Shown: positions 59,568 through 64,000 of the stretch, one piece after another | Numbering within the stretch: the stretch's first letter is position 1 | How the letters are laid out: each line of letters starts with the position of its first letter | Assembly: GCF_900107155.1 (NCBI RefSeq) | Contig: NZ_FNOX01000004.1 | Location: forward strand, 62,001 to 126,000 | Length of the DNA stretch: 64,000 nt | Reading direction: 5' to 3' | Origin: Pseudomonas salomonii | GTDB lineage: Bacteria; Pseudomonadota; Gammaproteobacteria; Pseudomonadales; Pseudomonadaceae | Made by a program: the position numbers and the translations under genes | Notes under the pieces: generated by a model | The model's database searches: none | What the model was told of the DNA's origin: nothing | The model's input: only the letters and a program-made list of their open reading frames with translations

Positions 59568-60563
59568 TTAATTTTTTGATTTTGGAGGGCGACCAGGCAG
59601 GCTTGCTCCGTCGGGAATCCCGGTCATTTGCTTCAGCCACCTCACGACAGTCGATGTAAGCTCAGGCATCACACCTGCATGCTCAGGCTCGTTGGCAATC
59701 ATGTGAATCTTTATGAAGTCTGCCATATCGCCGATACGATAGTCCTTGAAGTCTGGAGACGCCCACAGCCGCGCTGCCATTTCATGCACCGCCACAATCG
59801 CACGCGCTTTAGCCGGTTGACGGCGCGGCCCCTTGGTTTGTTCGTTCGAAATCTCTAACTTTTCCTGCAGCTTTTGGATTTCTAATCTTTGGGACTGGAT
59901 GGTTCGCTCTTTCGCAGAAAGCTCCATCATGCTTAGCCGATCTCTGGATTCCAAAACAGTTACTTCGGCATTTTTGGCGAGAGCGATAGTTTCAGCTTTT
60001 TCAGCCCGAGCTAATGCTATTTCCAACTCGATGGTGAGCTTGCTGGCTGACTCGTTTGCCTTTCTCTGATCATTTTGATGCTTGAGCCATTTGCGAAGTT
60101 TCTTATAGCCGTCTGCGCTCATCGGCGCAGGTTGGTCAACCCAACTAGCAGCCCGCCACGAATTGACCGCTTGGACGACCGAGAGTGTTTGGTTGGCTGC
60201 TGGCTCTCGTAGGGCAGAATTTATGGTCGCTGACTCCGACGCGGCTTCGAGCTGGCTAGATATCCAACTCCTCTCCACAAGAACTCGGCTAGATTCGATT
60301 ACGCCGTTTTCAGTATGAAGCAGCACCGGAACGTGTTTGCCAGTTGCCGCCATGAGGTATTCGCCAATGTCCTGATATGTGAGGGCAATATCAGGGTTTG
60401 GCTTACCGTTCTCGATTACGCAAATAGTGACCTGGTTGAATTGAGATCCGGTGTCTAAAACCCCTAGCACCAGGCGCGCAAACCCCTCCAGCAGCGCTGG
60501 GCGCCCTGCTTTGATGGAAACGCAGGCTGCTTCAAGCGATATATATTCCTTGGGTGAAAGCAT
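59568..60563 (-). CDS. Coiled-coil protein of the island, unknown function
   Basis: This 331-residue protein has a globular N-terminal part with ALTYQDIGEYLMAATGKHVP, a long coiled coil at about 170-245 (KANESASKLTIELEIALARA, then SRDRLSMMELSAKERTIQSQ) and a C-terminal basic domain ending in GRPPKSKN. The mix resembles DNA-binding coiled-coil proteins such as KfrA only in a general way. It sits alone between the integrase remnant and AlpA. No function is assigned. Confidence 0.6.
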   Translation of the reverse strand: MLSPKEYISLEAACVSIKAGRPALLEGFARLVLGVLDTGSQFNQVTICVIENGKPNPDIALTYQDIGEYLMAATGKHVPVLLHTENGVIESSRVLVERSWISSQLEAASESATINSALREPAANQTLSVVQAVNSWRAASWVDQPAPMSADGYKKLRKWLKHQNDQRKANESASKLTIELEIALARAEKAETIALAKNAEVTVLESRDRLSMMELSAKERTIQSQRLEIQKLQEKLEISNEQTKGPRRQPAKARAIVAVHEMAARLWASPDFKDYRIGDMADFIKIHMIANEPEHAGVMPELTSTVVRWLKQMTGIPDGASLPGRPPKSKN

Positions 60564-60731
60564 TCCGCGCCTCTGTCATCCCGTGCCACTAGTGGATAAA
60601 ATCACAGTGCCAGAATCTTAACAGCAAATTCCAACCAGTCCTAAGCAAACCCGCCCTATGTCGGAACACTAAGCTTTGAGCTTAATACTCACGACATTGG
60701 CCCCTGCGCATAGCGCATCTATCGAGTCGGC

Positions 60732-61766
60732 TCATGACTGCATCATTTCCCTGCGCTGCTCTACATAGGCTGCATGGTTGTAGGTGCCTCGTATTTCGTC
60801 GGAATCACCATGGGCAAGCTGGCGCTCTATCCAATCTTTGTTGTGCCCACGGCCATTTAGCTCGGTGCTGAGCAAGTGGCGGTACCAGTGGCCGGTCTGA
60901 CGTCCTTCATAGCCCATGAGGCGAAGCGCTTTGTTGACGGTGTTCTCACTCATAGGGCGCTGAGGGTTGGCGCCAGCAAAAACTAGCTCATATGGCCCGG
61001 TGACCTCTTGAAGCTGGCGCAAGATCGCAACAGCCTGGCGGGGCAGGGGGACGATGTGAGGACGGCGGGCTTTCATGCGTTCTGCTGGAATTGTCCAAGT
61101 GACGTGCCCCAGATCGAACTCTGCCCAACGGGCTTGGCAAAGTTCGCCTGGGCGAACGGCCGTGAGCGCCAGCAAGCGGCTGGCGTACCGGGTCAGCGAG
61201 TGGAGATTCGCCGCTTCGCACTTTGCCAGCAGCTCTGGGAGTTCAGCAAAGGTGACGTGCGGATGATGGCTGGCAGCCTTCGCAGGCGCTGCTACCACAG
61301 TCAGATCCGTAGCTGGATTGGCGTCTACGACCCCCTTGACCAGCCCGTACCTAGCCATTGACGGATCTTGCCAGCGGCATTGAGCGTGCCTCTTGCCTCA
61401 CCTTACGCACCAGCTCTACCAGATCGGGCCGGGTGATCGCTTTTACAGGGCGAGAACCAATACCTGGAATCAAATCATTCTCCAGGTACAACTTGGCCTT
61501 GTAGGTTGTGCTTTCTGCTCGCCGGGGTCGGTGCCTTCAATCAGTAGCTGGCGTGCCCCATCGCGAAGCTGACGAGCCTTCAGTAGGGTGACTGCTGGGT
61601 ATACGCCGAGCGCCAGCATCTTCGCGCTGCCATTGAAGCGGTAACGATAGCGCCACAGCGTGGAGCCGGTCGGGGTCACTTCTAGGCACAGGCCATTGGC
61701 GTCGGTCAGCCGGTACAGCTTGTCCTTCGGCTTGGCGGTACGGATGGTGGTATCTGAGAGTGTCAC
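60732..61766 (-). pseudogene. Decayed tyrosine integrase of the tRNA-Phe island
   Basis: The N-terminal arm-binding domain is read from 61766 (SDTTIRTAKPKDKLYRLTDA, GLCLEVTPTGSTLWRYRYRF). It loses frame near 61500. A second frame then gives LYLENDLIPGIGSRPVKAIT and RPDLVELVRKV, a third gives GTLNAAGKIRQWL, and the catalytic domain is open from 61358 to 60732. That last part retains Arg (AVRPGELCQARW), the H-x-x-R box (GHWYR), LAHGD and the Tyr in TYNHA. Part of the core-binding domain is also missing. Several independent lesions mean that it is not a programmed shift. Confidence 0.85.
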
Positions 61767-61896
61767 GCAGCCTCCTTGCAGGCCGCACCCGGCGGACGTA
61801 TTGCCGTCCTAGTGTGAGTAGGTTTCTAGACCGAATTGGATCTACTCACATATGTTTGGGCTTACAAGGGAACGGTTGGGAACCGTAGAAAGCAAA

Positions 61897-61917
61897 AAAC
61901 CCGCACTAGGCGGGTTT
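61897..61917. terminator. Terminator downstream of tRNA-Phe
   Basis: AAACCCGC (61897-61904) pairs exactly with GCGGGTTT (61910-61917) around ACTAG, with a run of A before it that gives a T-run for minus-strand transcripts. It ends the tRNA-Phe transcript within the island. Confidence 0.82.
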
Positions 61918-61962
61918 CTTGTGTGCTTTCAGGTGTGCTTGGCATCACCTGAAAACGAAAGG

Positions 61963-62038
61963 TGGTGCCCAGAGACGGAATCGAACCGCCGACACGGGGA
62001 TTTTCAATCCCCTGCTCTACCGACTGAGCTATCTGGGC
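61963..62038 (-). tRNA. tRNA-Phe (anticodon GAA)
   Basis: On the minus strand it begins GCCCAGATAGCTCAGTCGG, has the anticodon loop TTGAAAA in a GGGGA/TCCCC stem, the T-arm GGTTCGATTCC and an encoded CCA. The acceptor stem GCCCAGA/TCTGGGC pairs. It is intact; its 3' 34-35 bases are repeated at 53721-53755. Confidence 0.97.
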
Positions 62039-62141
62039 AACGGGGCGCATTAAACGGGTTTTTCAGGGGGTCGTCAAGCAAGTTTTCAAAAAATATTTAA
62101 TTATTACCGTCGCTTACGTGCCGACCCCGGTTTTTGATCAA

Positions 62142-62414
62142 TTATTGAGCAGGCGGCACGTAGCCGTCGGCCTTGGCGTAATCCTCGCCGGAAAAGAACT
62201 TGTCCATTTCGCCCGCCAGGTATTTACGGTCTTCGGCGTTCATCATGTTCAGGCGTTTTTCGTTGATCAGCAGGGTCTGGTGTTTCAGCCAGTCGCCCCA
62301 GGCCTGGGCGGAGATATGTTCGAAAATATCCTGGCCCTTGGCGCCTGGGTACGGAGGACGTTCCAGGCCTGGCAGTTCTTCTTTGTACTTGCGGCACATT
62401 ACGGTGCGGGTCAT
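62142..62414 (-). CDS. yggX: Probable Fe(2+)-trafficking protein YggX
   Basis: This 90-residue protein begins [20 protein letters not shown], with the conserved Cys7. The body [20 protein letters not shown] and [19 protein letters not shown] is the YggX family, which protects iron-sulfur clusters under oxidative stress. The length is normal. Its ATG overlaps the mutY stop by four bases, the usual mutY-yggX pair. Confidence 0.97.
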   Translation of the reverse strand: MTRTVMCRKYKEELPGLERPPYPGAKGQDIFEHISAQAWGDWLKHQTLLINEKRLNMMNAEDRKYLAGEMDKFFSGEDYAKADGYVPPAQ

Positions 62415-63478
62415 GACGAAACTCCTGCGTTCAATACGTCGGCCGCGCGCTTCAGCAGTTTTTTCACCGGGGCGGCAAGGCCCAGGCGCGGCGGGGTGGC
62501 GAGGTTATACCAGAGCCAGTCGGCCTCGGCCACGTGATGGGCGGATTCCTCGACCTGCACCAGCCAGGGTTCGATGGCCAGCTGGAAGTGGCTGAAGGTG
62601 TGGATCAGCCCCGGCAGCGCCTGTTGTTCGCCCAGAGCCAGCGCGTGCTGGTTGGCGAGGTGTTCCAGGTCTTGCAGGTCATCAAGTTCCGGCAAGCTCC
62701 ACAAACCGCCCCACAGGCCCGTGGACGGGCGACGGTAAAGCAGAATCGCGCCCTCGGCGTTGGCCAGCAGTGGCATCAGCGTGCGTTTTTGCGGGATGGT
62801 CTTGCGCGGCTTGGGGATCGGGTAACGCGTCTCCAGGCCGAGCATATGGGCTTCGCAGCCTTTTTCCAGCGGGCACAGCAGGCAGCTGGGCTTGCTGCGC
62901 GTGCAGAGCGTGGCGCCCATGTCCATCATTGCCTGGGTGTAGGCATTGACGCGATCGTGGGGCGTAAAGCGCTCAGCGGTGGCCCAGAGCTGTTTCGCGA
63001 CCTTGGGTTCGCCGGGGTAGCCTTCTTGCGCGGTAAAGCGCGCCAGCACGCGTTTAACGTTGCCGTCGAGGATCGGCGCGCGCAGGCCCATGCTCAAGCT
63101 GGCGATGGCGCCGGCGGTTGAGAGGCCAATGCCGGGCAGCTCAGTGAGCTTTTGCACATCCTTGGGAAATTCGCCGCCGTATTCAGCGACCACGATTTTG
63201 GCAGTCTTCTGCAGGTTACGTGCACGGGTGTAATAACCCAGGCCCGTCCACAGGTGCAGCACTTCATCTTCCGGCGCGGCGGCCAGGGCTTCGACCGTCG
63301 GCAAGGAAGCCATGAACCGGTCGAAATAGTTGAGCACCGTGCTCACCTGGGTCTGTTGCAACATGATCTCCGAGACCCACACCCGGTAAGGCGTGATGCC
63401 CTGTTGCCAGGGCAGGTCATGGCGACCGTGGCGGTCGTACCAGTCCAGCACCGCCTGTGAAAACTGCTCGTTTCTCAT
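62411..63478 (-). CDS. mutY: A/G-specific adenine glycosylase MutY
   Basis: This 355-residue DNA repair enzyme removes A opposite 8-oxoG. The helix-hairpin-helix is [20 protein letters not shown], the catalytic Asp lies in [15 protein letters not shown], and the iron-sulfur ligands are C-x6-C-x2-C-x5-C in [36 protein letters not shown] is the N-terminal signature. The C-terminal MutT-like domain is present ([16 protein letters not shown]). It shares overlapping codons with yggX and with the asmA gene. Confidence 0.97.
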   Translation of the reverse strand: MRNEQFSQAVLDWYDRHGRHDLPWQQGITPYRVWVSEIMLQQTQVSTVLNYFDRFMASLPTVEALAAAPEDEVLHLWTGLGYYTRARNLQKTAKIVVAEYGGEFPKDVQKLTELPGIGLSTAGAIASLSMGLRAPILDGNVKRVLARFTAQEGYPGEPKVAKQLWATAERFTPHDRVNAYTQAMMDMGATLCTRSKPSCLLCPLEKGCEAHMLGLETRYPIPKPRKTIPQKRTLMPLLANAEGAILLYRRPSTGLWGGLWSLPELDDLQDLEHLANQHALALGEQQALPGLIHTFSHFQLAIEPWLVQVEESAHHVAEADWLWYNLATPPRLGLAAPVKKLLKRAADVLNAGVSS

Positions 63479-64000
63479 CGTTTGAACAGGCCTTTAAGGG
63501 CGTCTTTAAGCTGCGGATTTACCTTGTCGAGCTTCTCTTCGATCTTATCGCTGAGCTTGTTGCCGGCCGCTTTGATGGCGACCTGGGTGAAGCCGTCCTT
63601 GTCCAGGCGGCAGGCCTTGGCGCCCAGTTCCAGCGGGCCACGGCAGCGCAGCGGCACTTCGATGTTCTGGAAGTTGGCGCCGACCTGGCAGGCCGGGTCC
63701 GGCACGTCGCGCTGGTCGCCTTCGACGATGATGCCGACGCGGTAGTCCATGCCCAGCACACGCAGGTCGACGTCACCGTTGCCGTTGACCGCCAGGCCCG
63801 GGATGCGCACTTTGAGGTCCGGGTTGCTCGCTACGCCGTTACGCAAGTTAAGTGTGCCGCGCAGCTCCTGGAACGGTGTGTCCTTGCCCTGTGGCGTGGT
63901 GCTCAGTGTTTTGCGATTGAGCAGCGCAATGCCGGTACACAGTTGCTGTTCAATGTTGGCGTTGAGCAGTGCGCCGTTAGTGATCACAAAGCTGGCGGTA
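63475..64000 (-). CDS. AsmA-family protein, C-terminal part (cut by the window end)
   Basis: The frame runs off the right edge; the visible 170 or so residues include GTLNLRNGVASNPDLKVRIP, NGNGDVDLRVLGMDYRVGI and the family end [18 protein letters not shown]. AsmA proteins are large inner-membrane-anchored periplasmic proteins that affect outer-membrane lipid balance. Its stop overlaps the mutY start, as in other pseudomonads. Confidence 0.88.
   Translation of the reverse strand, partial: TASFVITNGALLNANIEQQLCTGIALLNRKTLSTTPQGKDTPFQELRGTLNLRNGVASNPDLKVRIPGLAVNGNGDVDLRVLGMDYRVGIIVEGDQRDVPDPACQVGANFQNIEVPLRCRGPLELGAKACRLDKDGFTQVAIKAAGNKLSDKIEEKLDKVNPQLKDALKGLFKR

Larger units (their letters stand above)
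53721..61996. mobile_element. Small defence island in tRNA-Phe
   Basis: The 8.3-kb element is bounded by the 35-bp repeat. It has a decayed integrase beside the intact tRNA-Phe, AlpA, HTH and Rha-type regulators, a coiled-coil protein and one large nuclease-NACHT gene. The layout, P4-like satellite regulators near the integrase and a defence gene at the far end, is typical of pathogenicity-island-like or satellite elements. The broken integrase suggests it is fixed. Confidence 0.85.

Overview
The window looks like a chromosome segment of a Pseudomonas of the fluorescens group. The core part is GC-rich and carries neighbours typical of the genus: asmA-mutY-yggX next to tRNA-Phe, a HisJQMP-type amino-acid ABC transporter, a GABA-permease-like transporter, a DUF2790 secreted peptide and a REPIN repeat containing GTGGGAGCGGGCTTGCTCGCGAA. 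The assignment rests on gene content and codon bias read by eye, not on a database search.

Layout. (1) 1-5712 is the right end of a genomic island. It holds a nonsense-interrupted ICE-type integrase-domain gene at the edge, a non-coding stretch with two strong hairpins and DnaA-box-like sites, an AT-rich four-gene cluster (AAA ATPase, small acidic protein, Mrr-like PD-(D/E)XK protein, second nuclease-fold protein), and a frameshifted tyrosine integrase next to a 45-bp copy of the tRNA-Thr 3' end. (2) 5668-39357 is a complete-looking P2-family (HP1/K139-type) prophage in the same tRNA-Thr(TGT), bounded by the 45-bp repeat. It runs integrase, early/replication genes, divergent immunity switch, Ogr-like activator, portal and terminase, then a long rightward run of capsid, lysis, sheath/tube, tape measure, baseplate and fibre genes, followed by an O-acyltransferase and a LexA-box-controlled gene pair. 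(3) 39389-53712 is core chromosome: two BcsQ/WssA-like ATPase genes without any cellulose synthase, a methyltransferase, the ABC transporter, an amino-acid permease, a hydrolase, an SBF/ACR3-like carrier, an ArnT-like glycosyltransferase and a lipoprotein. (4) 53721-61996 is a second small island in tRNA-Phe(GAA), bounded by a 35-bp repeat. It carries one very large nuclease-NACHT STAND gene, Rha/HTH/AlpA-type regulators, a coiled-coil protein and a heavily decayed integrase. (5) 61963-64000 is core again: tRNA-Phe, yggX, mutY, asmA (partial).

How the parts work together. The two tRNA sites act as docking points for defence cargo and phage. Two integrases with the same type of target appear to have stacked an island and a prophage at tRNA-Thr. 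Both island integrases are broken, so their cargo is probably fixed, while the prophage has an intact integrase, four matching arm-type repeats, an operator with three 10-bp repeats, a programmed -1 frameshift for its tail chaperone and an intact lysis cassette, so it may still be active. The strongest candidates for undescribed or little-described biology are the AAA/Mrr-like cluster at 1384-3678 and the 1315-residue nuclease-NACHT protein at 53833-57780. No rRNA genes, CRISPR arrays or transposase genes were seen.
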